Source: Helianthus annuus
Taxonomy: Eukaryota; Streptophyta; Magnoliopsida; Asterales; Asteraceae
NCBI RefSeq assembly: GCF_002127325.2
Contig: NC_035441.2
Span: 53,306,020 to 53,370,019, forward strand
DNA: 64,000 bases
Direction: 5' to 3'
Shown here piece by piece: positions 11,752 to 23,522 of the stretch; within the stretch, counting starts at the first letter, position 1, and every line of letters starts with the position of its first letter. The notes beneath the pieces were generated by a model, which saw only the letters and a list, made by a program, of their open reading frames with translations, had not been told where the DNA came from and did not search any database. A program made the translations under genes and the position numbers.

Positions 11752-12696
11752 ACATAGTTGTAATTGTAAATTGTAAAGTATCCGATTAAACAATTTAATT
11801 TACAATGAACGATGATATTTAAATTAAAACGAGGGGGTGGTTGTTTTTGCAGAAGTCTATGTTATGTTCTGTTTCTATTTTTCTGTTTTTGTTATGTTGA
11901 AGTTTGGATGAATTATGAAGGATGTAATTGAAAATGCTTTTGTTTATGTTGAAAGGTAATATGTGTTTATGTGTGTTGAATAATCTTTTACTTGTTCTTT
12001 GCTGCATTTGTGCAATATAAATATCAGATGACTGGATGTATTTGAGAGTCAAGTTTTTATTTTCCGTGCATTATTAAATGAATGCATAAGTGAGAATTTG
12101 ATCTCGTTAATAGTTGTTTTGGCGTAGTCTTAAACTTTACAGTACGTCGATGTAAACCAGTTATTTAGAGGGTAAAGGGTTAATCTTGCTTCATTTGAAG
12201 CTTCAACTTGTTATTTTTTCACTTTGATATTAAAAATCAATGTTGAAGCTTTTGCCAAAGCCGAACCAACACCATTGTTATCATATTATCGATTTTGCTT
12301 GTTTCAGTTTTCTTTCTTTCCTGGGTCCGCATTGACCCCTTTGTGACAAATACTAATAAACTTGATCCGATTATAGGCCAATGTGGGAACGATAGTTAGC
12401 TCTAGGGGATATCTGACTTGTAAGCTTGATTTATCTCTCACGTGATACAATTATATGCACGTTCATCTTTTTAGTACACGAAAGAAAAATAGCTAAAGAG
12501 GCTTAACCACATAAGTTGTTGAAAGAAAGAATGACTAAGTCATCAAAGCTACAAACTTGCTTAATTTATTTAAAAAAGATATAAAACATTATGGGTCTTG
12601 GTGTCATATCATATCCTGAAACAAAATGAAAATTAAAAAATGGTTAAGCTAGTGATGAAGTAATATAGCAAGAAAAAAAGTTGCAGTTGTATATAC
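11752..12696. other. Intergenic, nothing recognised
   Basis: AT-rich; no coding, RNA or repeat structure that I can support. Confidence 0.5.
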
Positions 12697-13152
12697 TTAC
12701 TGAACGTATTCGACATTAACTTTTCCCCCTTGAGATTTGGAGATTGCGGAGAAAGCATCATTGATAAGACAATAGTCGAGGGACACGGACTTTAAGAACA
12801 ATAATCAACCACTCGAACATCAATTGTGCCATCTCTGCACGGTTTTCTACTTCCACTCAGACATTTTAATCTGTAACGCCTACCACACGCAGCCCCATTA
12901 TCCCACAATCCTTCGCTGACCGATATAAACAAGTTTCCTGATGGAAATTGATCTGCTTGGTTTCCATTGCACCTTGTAGCTACATTCACATACAAAGCTA
13001 GTCAGCTGCTTGAAACATACATAATGAACATAATAACAACATTAATAAAACTTATGTTAAAAATACTTACGTGTGTAAGGAGGGTCATATGACGTGGCAG
13101 TGCCAACATCACCCAAAGCATACTTGACACCTAGAAACACAAAAACACCCAT
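12697..13152 (-). pseudogene. EG45-like / plant natriuretic peptide-like secreted protein pseudogene
   Basis: Two exons on the minus strand. Exon 1 (13152-13071) reads MGVFVFLGVKYALGDVGTAT then SYDPPYT, a hydrophobic start running into the domain, and ends at a GTAAGT donor. Exon 2 starts at 12979 after TGAATGTAG; the phase is kept, giving PYTPTRC. It contains LWDNGAACGRRYRLKC and DGTIDVRVVDYCS, the hallmark of the small expansin-like double-psi barrel family. A TAA (12792-12794) follows DYCS, yet the family-like reading SPCPSTIVLS continues in the same frame beyond it; a one-base shift then precedes NDAFSAISKSQGGKVNVEYV and a stop at 12697. So one nonsense codon and one frame shift remove the C-terminal third. 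A truncated secreted product is possible but unlikely. Confidence 0.8.
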
Positions 13153-13620
13153 GAATATTACAACTTTTTCCCATTACTACACTTATGACTCTTGCTCTGT
13201 TTTAAGATGCATCCCTTTGATGTCTATTTATACCCTCCCCAACCCAAGCAGTTATATGTATAAACACACGTGCCTTATGCTATATAGTGATGGCTATTGT
13301 TTTATTAATATATATGTGGGATAAGCTTCATCAGATATATGTACGTTTGTGGAAGGGTTCAAATCTTTACTTTTCAACAAGATAATCAAATTATGAAAAT
13401 ATGATATGATATTAAAGGCTTATATATCTGTGTGTGTGCTAAAATAATATACAATGAAATATACAAATAGAAAAATAGAGGTGTATTTGGTACAAAATCA
13501 ATTCTTAATAAACTGTGAGAACCGCATAATACACTTGTACATAGTTCTTTAGATAGAAGAGATTGGGCAAGTGGTTACATAACCACCTTGTGTATTGTTG
13601 TTAAGGTAAAACGTGCAAGT
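13153..13620. other. Upstream of EG45-like pseudogene, nothing else recognised
   Basis: AT-rich 5' flank. A TATAAATAG-like box on the minus strand (about 13225-13233, read TATTTATA on the plus strand) sits roughly 75 bp upstream of the ATG and could be the old TATA box. Confidence 0.35.
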
Positions 13621-13752
13621 ATTTTTTTTTTTTTTACGGCAAACTAACCTACTCCTAAATATAGTCCTATACCTACACCTGTAGGAATTGAACCCTCCAC
13701 CCTTGGATAGAGGGGATGCACCTAACCACCACACCATGTCCTTTGGGGACAT
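13621..13752 (-). mobile_element. tRNA-derived SINE
   Basis: On the minus strand it starts near ATGTCCCCAAAGGACATGG, has an internal-promoter-like A-box region (TGGTGGTTAGGTGCA), a clear B box GGTTCAATTCC, and ends in an A tail (the T run 13621-13634 on the plus strand). Flanks GTGCAAGTAT (13611-13620) and GTACAAGTAT (13753-13762) are a 10-bp target duplication with one mismatch. Non-coding; it depends on LINE machinery for movement. The open frame over it is fortuitous. Confidence 0.75.
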
Positions 13753-13762
13753 ATGTACAAGT

Positions 13763-14865
13763 ATAGTATTCTCACGAATATCTACTAAAAGCTGACTATG
13801 TATTGAATGCTCATCTAGAAACGTAAACATTAACCTTTTAGCGGATTAGGACAACCTATGGGCCAAGATGATCTATACAACTTTAGTTATCATTATTATG
13901 CTTAATAGTTTAACATATAAAATATGAAATAATGTGCATAGAATTAAATTGATTTGTATTTTAATGTTGTGGGTGTATAGTGTGTTGTGTCATGTAAAGT
14001 ACATTATAATAAGACAATTTGGAAAACTTAGGAACCAAAAAGACAGGTAATATTCTTTCAATCATGATCAAAGAGGATAAACTTTAAAACTTGCACCTCA
14101 TCCAACTTTGCATGAATCCTAGTTTCTATAGGTTTGGCTAATTAAAGTAAAAAAAAATGCTTATCATACCTACCACTATATAGTTCTAAAAGGATGACTT
14201 CTGATATATGCATGAAACAACTTTTATCACTCTTTATTAAATAAACAATTTACTTTGATAATGGAAGATCTTGACTACTTAAGTTCCTGCAGCCACATCC
14301 ACTAATCACAGATTTATTATTAATTACAAAAACCATATTGTATGATATTTACAATAAGTCAATAAACAAATTATTATAACCACATTGACCTCGGATCAAT
14401 TTGTTTTTGTACATTCTGTCACGTTTATCTCATCGATACAAGGTAAAGTATTAAGTATTAAACTCTACGATATGAGACAAAAAATAAGAAAATAACATAC
14501 AAAGTCCTTTGATGTATGATGTATTTTAGTTGATGTTTATCAACCCAATTGTAGTAATATTTTTGGCCCATACTTCGGCTAGCCAACCAAAGTGGCTTCC
14601 CACAATCACCACTAACCAAAGTCTCACGGTCCAAATTAAAAAAAAAAAAAAAAAACCTATAAATGTTTGATTTCATTACGTCAAAGTATTGTTAACTAAA
14701 ACCAAATAAAAAACATGAAAAATGAAAAGGATAAAGAAGGTGATTGACTTCAAGTTAGTGGAGGAATGATAATACTGATCAAGCTTCAGAAAGTGGTTAA
14801 ACTCGTGGTCATCCACATATTTCTTTAATATATTTTATCACCTTTTTGTTACAAAATTAAAATAA
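13763..14865. other. Intergenic, nothing recognised
   Basis: AT-rich with a long A run at about 14638-14655. No gene seen. Confidence 0.5.
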
Positions 14866-16141
14866 CTAGTAACAACACATGCGAGCGTTGCGGCGCGGGT
14901 ACATCGCAAACATCAAATGAATTAGTCCAAACGTTGTGTGATGCGATAACCATATAAAAACACACGTTTAAAAGTAATCGATTCAACTCAATGTAACCTA
15001 TATAAACAACGTGATTGGATCAATAATTTAAAACATAAAGTAAATCAAATTTATACCGTACAATCATAACATATTACATGTGACCCTAGTCATAAAAAAT
15101 GTAACATGTATAACGGAAAAGTTGACACGTATACTCAAAAGAGATTAATTAGAGTTTTTAAAAGGGGAAAAAACAAAGCACAATTTGACTCCACTCCAAT
15201 TGAAACAAAATTTACAAAACATTCATAAAATAATCACGAAAATATATTATATTTGATCTAACTCGTTCCCCTAAAAAGTTTATGTCAGAACATACACCAA
15301 CTCGAATTTATACCGAAATGTACATAAAAATGTGCACGAAAAAAATGGTTTTTTGTTAAATGAAAACGTATTACATTTAACCTAAATCATTTCCAGGAAA
15401 AGTTTACATTGTAGAGCAAATCGAATTTATACTGACATGTACACAAAAATATGCACGTAAAAAATTAGTTTTTCTTAAGTAAAGGGGTATAGTGGCAAAC
15501 TCGAAACAAATTATTAGTAATAACTTAATAGGTTAAATACGTTCTTAAAATCGTGACAAGTAGCACTAATGCCACACCACTGACAACGACCACCAACTTT
15601 AGAAGAGCTCGTAAAGATAAAATAAAAAAAAGTAAAAAAATAACATTGAACGAAAAACGGACGTAAAATCGTTGAACCACGCACGCCCGTTGCGAGGTGT
15701 TAATGCGAAGAAATTAGCCATAAACGTTAAACATTGAAAAATAATAACTAAGTCGATCTAGGACCCGCGCATTGCAACGAACTTGTTAAACGAAGAAAAA
15801 TAGAAGCGTTGTGACTGGTCTGTCAAACGGGAAAAAACAGAAGAAAAACGGTTGAATCTCACACTCACGTTGCGGCGTGTTGACTCGCAAAATTTAGAAC
15901 GAAACGTAAAACGAAAAACTTGCGAAACATGAAAAGTAGGGGGCGAAAGTTAAAAATAAAAAGTGTTGGGGTTAAATTGTAAAAGTTAAAAAGCTTTTGG
16001 TTAAAAATAAAAAAGTCAAACGGGTTAAATGCAAAAGATAAAAACTTTGGGTTAAAAATGAAAAATACAAAAACTTTTTTGAAAAACTCCCAACACATAG
16101 TTTACAACAATGTAGAGCAAAAAATGTTACTAATTTATATT
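14866..16141 (-). mobile_element. Helitron-like dispersed repeat, copy 1
   Basis: Shares extended similarity with 28416-29283 in the same orientation: a block around ACATCGCAAA...GAATTAGTCCAA at the low end, a GAGCAAATCGAATT block, a GCCACACCAC...AGAGCTCGTAAA block, and a closing block of AAAAACTTTGGGTTAAAAATGAAAAA. On the minus strand the low end finishes ...TGTTGTTACTAG followed by T, as a Helitron 3' end would, preceded by a GC-rich, now imperfect hairpin-like segment (GCGCCGCAACGCTCGC). The high end is placed only by where the two copies stop matching. No coding. Confidence 0.45.
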
Positions 16142-16217
16142 TTTTAAATGTTTTAAATATGAAGGCATTACATAATATAATAGTTTGTACACAAGGCTAT
16201 ACCACATGTAAATAATA

Positions 16218-16470
16218 ACAACCGAAAAAACATATATCTAAGAGGATATCAAGTAAGATTATTTGATATCGGTATGATACGAATACTCGGTATAGCAACC
16301 GAAAAACATATATCTAAGAGGATATCAAGTAAGATTACTTTCATGTGGTTGGTTTTTGTTAGTATATACAAGTAAGATTACTCGTGCTACGTATCATGAT
16401 TTCGGTCGATATCGGTATGATACGAATATTCGGTATAGCAACCGAAAAACATATATCTAAGAGGATATCA
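16218..16470 (+). repeat. Three direct copies of a ~40-bp unit
   Basis: A unit containing CATATATCTAAGAGGATATCAA occurs near 16230, 16309 and 16449; two of the copies are preceded by CGGTATGATACGAATA(C/T)TCGGTATAGCAACCGAAAAA. Non-coding; similar CGGTAT motifs are seen in hAT-derived elements. Confidence 0.7.
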
Positions 16471-16758
16471 ACACGTGTTTACATCGATCGAAAAACATTA
16501 AAAGATTTTTACATTAAACTGTATCTTTGTGCCGCATTAAATTGTCGGAGAAAATACATGGAAGCGTAGAAGAAAAAGCATGTCGCAAGGTTATGACCGA
16601 ATCAAAGAGAAAATTTAAAAATGTATGTTGACGATCTACTTTATAAACCTATGCCTAAACTAAAACTCAAAATTACTAACATAAAGAAGAGGTAATTGAA
16701 AAAGAACAAAAATAAAAAGTAAATAAGAGAAAAATAAGTCTTAAAATAAATCTAAGAG

Positions 16759-16759
<1 letters not shown>

Positions 16760-16829
<70 letters not shown>
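16760..16829. repeat. (TA)n microsatellite, about 70 bp
   Basis: Uninterrupted AT alternation. It borders the foldback element that starts at 16830, so it is probably part of that element's target or structure. Confidence 0.95.
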
Positions 16830-16836
<7 letters not shown>

Positions 16837-16960
16837 GTTCATGAATGAACAATAATTTATTTGTGAACAAAATGAACTTATCCTGACCATTGATTTTGTA
16901 GATCTAGATTTTTTCTTTAGTGGCAAAATTGTAATTATCTTTTGTAACTTACAAGTATTT

Positions 16961-19109
16961 TGTGACAACTCGAGTTTCTGACTTTCACTTTCGCATTAAA
17001 TGCGCGTTGACTTTGACTGTTTAGTTGTTTGGATTGTGAACTTGTAATTGTACACGTTGTGTTTTAATGAAGCGTACTGTCATTTTGCGTATATGTGATT
17101 ACTTGCTGAAATGGAAAATAATATTATAACTATTATGAAGAACACTTAGTCTAGATCACTCGAAAATGGCACACAGTTCGAAAGACTCGAAGGACCACGA
17201 AAGATGACTTTCAATCCGAAGGATCAACCTTCGAATTAAAGGTTCCCGAAACATATCATTCGGCCAAAGACTTCATCCTTCGAACACGAAACATATCTTT
17301 CGACATGTTTCGGCCCAGCCATTCTGATGGGCTTGGCCCATTCCTGTAATATGTTTATATACGTGAATGCATGTAAACAGACGGTTATTTTCTGAAAAAC
17401 CCTAGTTCCCTTGCGTGTGTGTGTGACGGCATAGCAAACCTATCCTCTGTTCGAAGGATTTCCATTCCGTAATCCAGATTTCCGGTTAGTATGCGATGAT
17501 TATTATGCTAATAGATGATGCTTCGAGTATGCATAACTTCATGATTTATCGATTGTTTTGCAATATGTTGTTTGTATATTAACCGAATACGTATGCTAAT
17601 TGAATAGGTATGTTGATCAGATTTAGTTGATAATCGGATGCGTATGTTAACCGGATTGTTTGTATGATGTTAACCTGTTTAATCGATTACGTATGTGATG
17701 CATCCGAACGGTTCTGCTAGTATGATTGGTTGTCTATACTTGAGGCTTTGATGTTGTTTTAATAGAATCGCATGATAATGATTTAGGGCCGGTTCGGTGG
17801 TGATATTATTGTTCATGTGGTTAAGTTAGGGTTCATGAGACTTAATATGAAACTCCCCGTTGATTTGATTCTGAGGTAATTGAATACTGAAATTGTGTTG
17901 ATTGATAATGGTTATGTTTGGAAACAATGTAACAAATTCAGAAAATTTAGGAAACACGTAACTGATTGTAACCGAAAGATATCTGCTGCTCGAACCATAG
18001 CTGTGACCGAAGGATGCTTGTCCTTCGAATCATGGCTGTTGACCGAAGGATGACTTTACCGAACCATAGTAGTGTATGCCGAAAGATAATAGTTAGTCGA
18101 AACATAGTTGTAACCGAAAGATAGGTTGGTCGAAAGATGACATATGGTTCGAAACATAGCAATTGATCCGAAAGACAACTGTGATAACTTATATACCGAA
18201 AGATATGTGGTTATAAGCATACTTTGAATGATTTAATGTGAAGTAATACGTGTTGTTCGGATATGCAAACTGACTGTTATGTGAACATTAAATTGCATGC
18301 GAATCATTGTGAACATGAACTGATTTGTTATACATGCATACAATAGGACGTGATTAAATTCTTGTGAGTGCATAACCTAGCATACCGAGCAAACCAAGGT
18401 GAGTTCACACAGCCAAGGCATGGGTTCCCAGGGTGGGAATGGGTTGGATGATTACTTGTGCATACTTTGATATTATAACGAACGATTAAACTGTTGATGC
18501 TTACGAACTGCCTTCGCACACACCCTGGTCGGTAAAGACTATGGTCGCGAACGAACTACTCAACTGCCTTCGCACACACCCTGGTCGGTAAAGACTATGG
18601 TCGCGAATTGATTAACCGCCTTCGCCCACACCCTGGTCGGTAAAGACTATGGTCGCGAACTATACGAACCCAATCTTCGCACACCTGCCTGGGAGGCCGC
18701 GATGGAACTAATCATATGGAACGTAACGATTAAACCATTACTCACACAATACGATATTGAACTTTAAACTGTGAACTCGCTCAACTAGTTTGTTGATTAT
18801 CTGCTGCATGCCTTGCAGGACCTTAGGTACTTATGGAGCTTGCACTGGAGGAGCGGGACGTTGTGGGCAGTGGATTATGAACGCTATGTTTAAACATTTC
18901 GAATAATTGAACTTATGGTTTACTTGGGTTATTCACTTATGCTTCCGCTACTGATACTATGTTTGTTTTGAAACATCAATTGTATTGAATGAGGTTTTAC
19001 GAACTACTTTATTTATGTTATGCTATGTTCAATATGATTGATGGCTTGACCCTGGTCAGTCACGCTCCCAAGCGGTGATACTCCGCAGGTGGATTTTGGG
19101 GGTGTGACA
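16961..19109 (+). repeat. 5' LTR of element 1
   Basis: 2149 bp, TG...CA. A TATATA-type core (TATGTTTATATACGTG, about 17349-17364) could be the promoter. Contains an array of CGAAAGAT/CCGAAGGAT and TCGAAACATAG-type motifs (about 17150-17310 and 17965-18200) and three tandem ~54-bp units. Small open frames inside are repeated in the 3' LTR and are not genes. Confidence 0.95.
18506..18665 (+). repeat. ~54-bp tandem repeat in the 5' LTR (also at 25081-25240)
   Basis: Three near-identical units starting AACTGCCTTCGCACACACCC and containing CTGGTCGGTAAAGACTATGG and TCGCGAA, followed by a degenerate partial fourth (CTTCGCACACCTGCC). The same array is in the 3' LTR. Confidence 0.9.
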
Positions 19110-19112
19110 GAT

Positions 19113-19126
19113 TGGTATCAGAGCCA
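19113..19126 (+). promoter_or_regulatory. Primer binding site, initiator-Met tRNA
   Basis: TGGTATCAGAGCCA lies 3 bp after the 5' LTR and is complementary to the 3' end of plant initiator methionine tRNA, the usual primer of chromoviruses. Confidence 0.95.
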
Positions 19127-19428
19127 TTGGTTATAGAGAACTTGGTTTTAATATGGGAAAACGTTTTATTAAAACCAGACTATAACCAGAACAGTGCTCT
19201 CAACGATCCACAACGACGCTTCGCTCCACGTGCAAGACTCAACTTCCTAGGTAATAAGGTTTATGTTTATTGCCTACATGCTAGAACTGCATAGAACTTT
19301 GCTCGTAGTATGCTTACATTACTTTGCTCACAACTTGTTATTGCTTGAGAACACATACGTGCTTACACTCTTCTGTCATCGCACTATTCGTGAACCATTC
19401 TTACTTATGCTACCTTTACTGTTCGATC

Positions 19429-20357
19429 ATGTCTGGACGTGTTGACATGACTCAAGCCCAGTTGACGGCTCTCATTAACGAACAAGTTGCTGCGGCACTT
19501 GCAGCCGCACAAGCAGGAGGTATAACCTGCTATCCCAGACCTATTCTAGGATGTTAGATCCTACTCTCGTGACCCAACTTTCGCGCTTAACCTTGATCTA
19601 TCTTTCTCGCGCAACGGGTCAGAACGCACACATTCCAGAACATCATGGACTGTCGCTCAAGCACATTCAGTGGCACATTCAAGAACTTCATGTGTGAACG
19701 CCCTGAGGTTCGCAGGGGTCAAGTACGCCACTGGTACTTTGGTAGGAATCGCGCTAACCAGGTGGAACGCGCAAGTACAGATACTAGGGTTGGCAGCTGC
19801 TAACGCCACCCCCTGGAACGAATTCAAAGAACACATTAAAAGGGAATACTACACGCGTGATGACATCCACAAGTTGGAAGTGGAGCCTTACCATTTGAAA
19901 ATGACGGGGTCAGAAATCGAAGCTCATACGAAACGATAGAACGAACTGGCCATCTTGTGTCCAACCATGGTGGACCCTCCAAGCAAGCGTATCGAATTGT
20001 ACCTCAAGGGTCTAGCCTCAGAGATTCAGAGCCAAGCTACATCGGCTAACCTCGACAAAATCCAAGACATTCAGTGTCTTGCTCATCGCCTCACGGATCA
20101 GGCAGTGGAACAGAACAGGCTGCCTAGTTGTATCAGCGCTATTACTACCGCTACCACTTCTGCTACTCCCGCTACTCCTAGTGACAACAAGCGGAAATGG
20201 GATGGGTATTCCAGCAAGGGTTCAGCTACCGTTCGGTCTCAAGCACAACAGCAGCGCAAGAATAGTGATCACCAGAGCACAGCAGAAGCTAAGGATTCAG
20301 GAGTCCACGACCTGCAAATCGGAATCGCCGGCAGCAACAGCCAGCAGAAATCCTATG
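19429..20357 (+). pseudogene. gag remnant of element 1
   Basis: Capsid/nucleocapsid precursor in pieces. It starts MSGRVDMTQAQLTALINEQV (ATG at 19429) but stops at 19555. A further gag-like frame runs 19670-19939 (GIALTRWNAQVQILG, where family members have WWN) and ends at an in-frame TAG; the next piece (19955 on) continues with PTMVDPPSKRIELYLKGLA. The linker is Ser/Thr/Gln-rich. No CCHC zinc knuckle is left: at about 20358 the sequence jumps from the gag linker to the end of the protease region. It cannot make functional Gag. Confidence 0.85.
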
Positions 20358-22962
20358 CAAAGAAAAGATTGTTCGCATTCCTCATTCGGGTCAAGAACCT
20401 CTCGAAGTACAAGGTGACAAAAGTGGTGCTGTGGTTGGCATCATCTCTTACTTGAAGGCGCAGAAATGTTTACGAAAGGGGCATACTGCCATTCTGGCTC
20501 TCGTTACTGATGCATCAGCAAAGGAAAAGAAGCTGGAGGATATCCCAGTTGTACGTGACTTCCCTCAGGTGTTTCCTGAAGATTTACCTGGTTTACCTCC
20601 TCATCGTCAAGTTGAGTTTCAGATTGAATTAGCTCCAGGAGCAGCACCAATAGCCCGCGCACCGTATCGTTTAGCTCCAACCGAACTGGAAGAACTGTCG
20701 AAGCAGCTGCAAGAGCTCTTGGAAAAGGGCTTTATTCGTCCAAGCTCTTCGCCTTGGGGAGCTCCAGTGTTATTTGTGAAGAAGAAAGACGGTACGTTCA
20801 GGATGTGTATCGACTACCGTGAACTCAACAAGGTGACGGTGAAGAACCGTTATCCTCTTCCACGCATAGATGACTTATTCGACCAGTTGCAAGGGTCGTG
20901 TTACTATTCCAAGATCGATTTGAGGTCAGGGTATCATCAGCTGAGAGTCCGGGATGAGGACGTCTCCAAAACTGCTTTCAGAACTCGTTATGGTCACTAC
21001 GAGTTTCTGGTCATGCCATTCGGGCTTACAAACGCACCTGCAGTCTTCATGGATCTCATGAACAGGGTGTGTAAACCCTATCTAGACAAGTTCGTCATTG
21101 CCTTCATCGACGCCATTCTGATCTACTCCAAGAGTCAGGAGGAACACGAGCAGCACTTACGTCTTATCTTGGAACTTCTTCGAAAGGAACAATTGTACGC
21201 CAAGTTTTCAAAATGCGACTTCTGGCTTCATGAAGTCCACATCTTAGGCCATGTGGTGAACAGGGATGGGATTCATGTTGATCCATCCAAGGTAGATTCG
21301 ATCAGGAACTGGCCTGCACCGCGTACACCGACAGAAATACGTCAATTCTTGGGTCTGGCAGGTTACTACAGACGGTTTATTAGAGACTTTTCAAAGATCG
21401 CGCAACCACTTACGCTACTGACACAGAAGGGTGTTACCTATCGCTGGGGAGAGCCCCAGGAGACTGCTTTTCAGCACCTAAAGGATAGACTTTGCAATGC
21501 ACCTATCCTCTCATTGCCGGAGGGCACAGACGACTTCGTGGTTTATTGTGATGCATCCATTCGGGGACTGGGATGTGTGTTAATGCAGCGCGACAAGGTT
21601 ATCGCTTACACCTCTCGTCAACTCAAGGTTCACGAGCGCAACTACACGACGCACGATTTAGAGCTGGGAGCTGTTGTTTTCGCGCTTAAGATATGGCGAC
21701 ACTACCTGTACGGTACCAGGTGCACGATTTACACCGATCACAGGAGTCTCGAGCATATCCTTAAGCAGAAGGGTCTGAATATGCGTCAACGACGATGGGT
21801 TGAGTTACTTAACGATTACGAGTGCGCTATCAAGTATCATCCAGGCAAAGCCAATGTTGTGGCGGATGCCCTTAGTCGAAAGGACACTTTACCACGGCGC
21901 GTGCGAGCGCTACAGCTTACGATTCAGCCTAGCCTTCCTGCTCAGATACGAGCTGCTCAGACAGAAGCCCTGAAGCCCGAAAACGTCAAGGCTGAAGCCT
22001 TACGCGGCTCACGACAACAAATGGAACAAAAGGCGGACGGCGCCTACTATGTCACGGGCCGGATTTGGGTCCCTCTCTATGGCGGTTTACGCGAACTCGT
22101 AATGGACGAAGCACACAAGTCTCGCTACTCGGTACATCCAGGGTCGGATAAAATGTACCACGACATCAGCACTACATATTGGTGGCCTAGTATGAAGGCC
22201 CACATTGCTACGTACGTTGGAAAATGCTTGACCTGTGCGAGAGTCAAGGTCGAATATCAGAAACCAGCTGGCCTACTTCAACAGCCTACGATACCACAGT
22301 GGAAATGGGAAGAAATTTCCATGGACTTTGTTACAGGCCTACCGAGATCTCAGCGTGGGAACGACACAATATGGGTGATCGTGAATCGACTCACCAAGTC
22401 TGCACACTTCCTGGCTATTAAGGAAACGGATAAGTTCTCCACTCTCGCAGATATCTACCTCAAGGAAGTTGTTTCGAGGCACGGGGTGCCCATTTCTATT
22501 ATTTCGGATCGGGATGCACGATTCACGTCAGAACTACGGCATGCGATGCACAAAGCGTTTGGCTCACGTTTAGACATGAGCACAGCATATCATCCTCAGA
22601 CGGATGGGCAGTCTGAGCGAACTATCCAAACTCTAGAAGACATGCTTCGGGCATGTGTTATTGATTTCGGCAACGGCTGGGAAAAGCATCTCCCTTTGGT
22701 GGAGTTCTCGTACAATAACAGTTACCATACCAGCATTCAAGCCGCTCCATTTGAGGCATTGTACGGACGTAAATGCCGGTCACCTCTCTGTTGGGCGGAG
22801 GTGGGGGATAGTCAAATTACGGGTCCAGAGATTGTAGTGGACGCCATAGAAAAGATTGCACAGATACGACAACGCATGACGGCAGCACGCGACCGTCAGA
22901 AAGCCTACGCGGGCAAGCGTAGCAAGCCTTGGAATTTCAGGTCGGGGACCGGGTTTTATTGA
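20358..22962 (+). pseudogene. pol of element 1: RT, RNase H, integrase core (inactive)
   Basis: One open frame with the usual chromovirus order; the in-frame ATG at 20431 gives 843 codons. RT carries [23 protein letters not shown] and MPFGLTNAP, but the active-site box reads FIDA (residues 225-228, codon 21112) in place of FIDD as in elements 2 and 4; losing the second Asp should abolish polymerisation. RNase H starts at VVYCDAS. Integrase keeps HHCC-like residues, [13 protein letters not shown] and [10 protein letters not shown]. The frame is lost near 22932, within the sequence before the integrase C-terminal [10 protein letters not shown] motif. The protease DSGA/DTGA motif is absent. Confidence 0.93.
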
Positions 22963-23395
22963 AAGTCTCACCCTGAAAGGGTGTGGTTCGATTTAGTAAA
23001 CGAGGCAAACTCAATCCACGGTATGTTGGACCATTTGAAATCACTGAAGGAATAGGCCCAGTAGCCTACAGACTGAACCTACCAACTGAACTCGGTGCAG
23101 TTCACTATGTATTTCACGTGTCGAATCTGAAGAAGTGTCTGTCAGATAAGACCCTCATAGTTCCTTTAAGGAACTGACTATCGACGAGCGGTTGCAGTTC
23201 GTCGAGGAACCAGTTGAAATCACGGACCGGGATGTTAAGGTCCTCAAACACAAGAGAATCCCTCTTGTTCGAGTTCGTTGGAACTCCCAGCGTGGTCCAG
23301 AGTATACCTGGGAACGCGAAGATCGGATGAAAGAAAAGTATCCCCAGTTATTCGAAACCAATGCATCCACTTCTGAGGCTGAAGCTACTACTACT

Positions 23396-23414
23396 GAATT
23401 TCGGGACGAAATTC
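23396..23414 (+). other. Stem-loop followed by cryptic PPT and LTR start in element 1
   Basis: GAATTTCG and CGAAATTC form a perfect 8-bp stem with a GGA loop. It is followed at 23422-23450 by a purine tract (CGGGGGGATGA) and TGTGACACCCC, which looks like the polypurine tract and beginning of a different LTR. A second, similar hairpin sits just before the real tract. Confidence 0.6.
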
Positions 23415-23498
23415 CAAATCAACGGGGGGATGATGTGACACCCCAGGAAAAACCAGTGAACGATGTAACTTACCTAGCTTCCTCAGTGAGTGCGTACC

Positions 23499-23517
23499 AA
23501 ATTTCGGGACGAAATTT
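23499..23517 (+). other. PPT-proximal stem-loop of element 1
   Basis: AAATTTCGGGACGAAATTT: perfect 8-bp arms, 3-base loop, directly upstream of the polypurine tract. Equivalent hairpins lie at 38996-39014 (element 2) and 56323-56341 (element 4). Confidence 0.75.
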
Positions 23518-23522
23518 CTTTT

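Noticed and set aside
13549..13830. 93-codon minus-strand frame
   Set aside because: It is the SINE read through; tRNA-like boxes explain the conservation.
17947..18162. Open frames inside the LTRs of element 1 (also 18328-18519 and their 3' LTR copies)
   Set aside because: They recur because the LTRs are identical; antisense, no domain, and built from the short CGAAAGAT motif array.
18506..18665. CRISPR-like array
   Set aside because: Three near-identical tandem units without unique spacers, inside a eukaryotic LTR.
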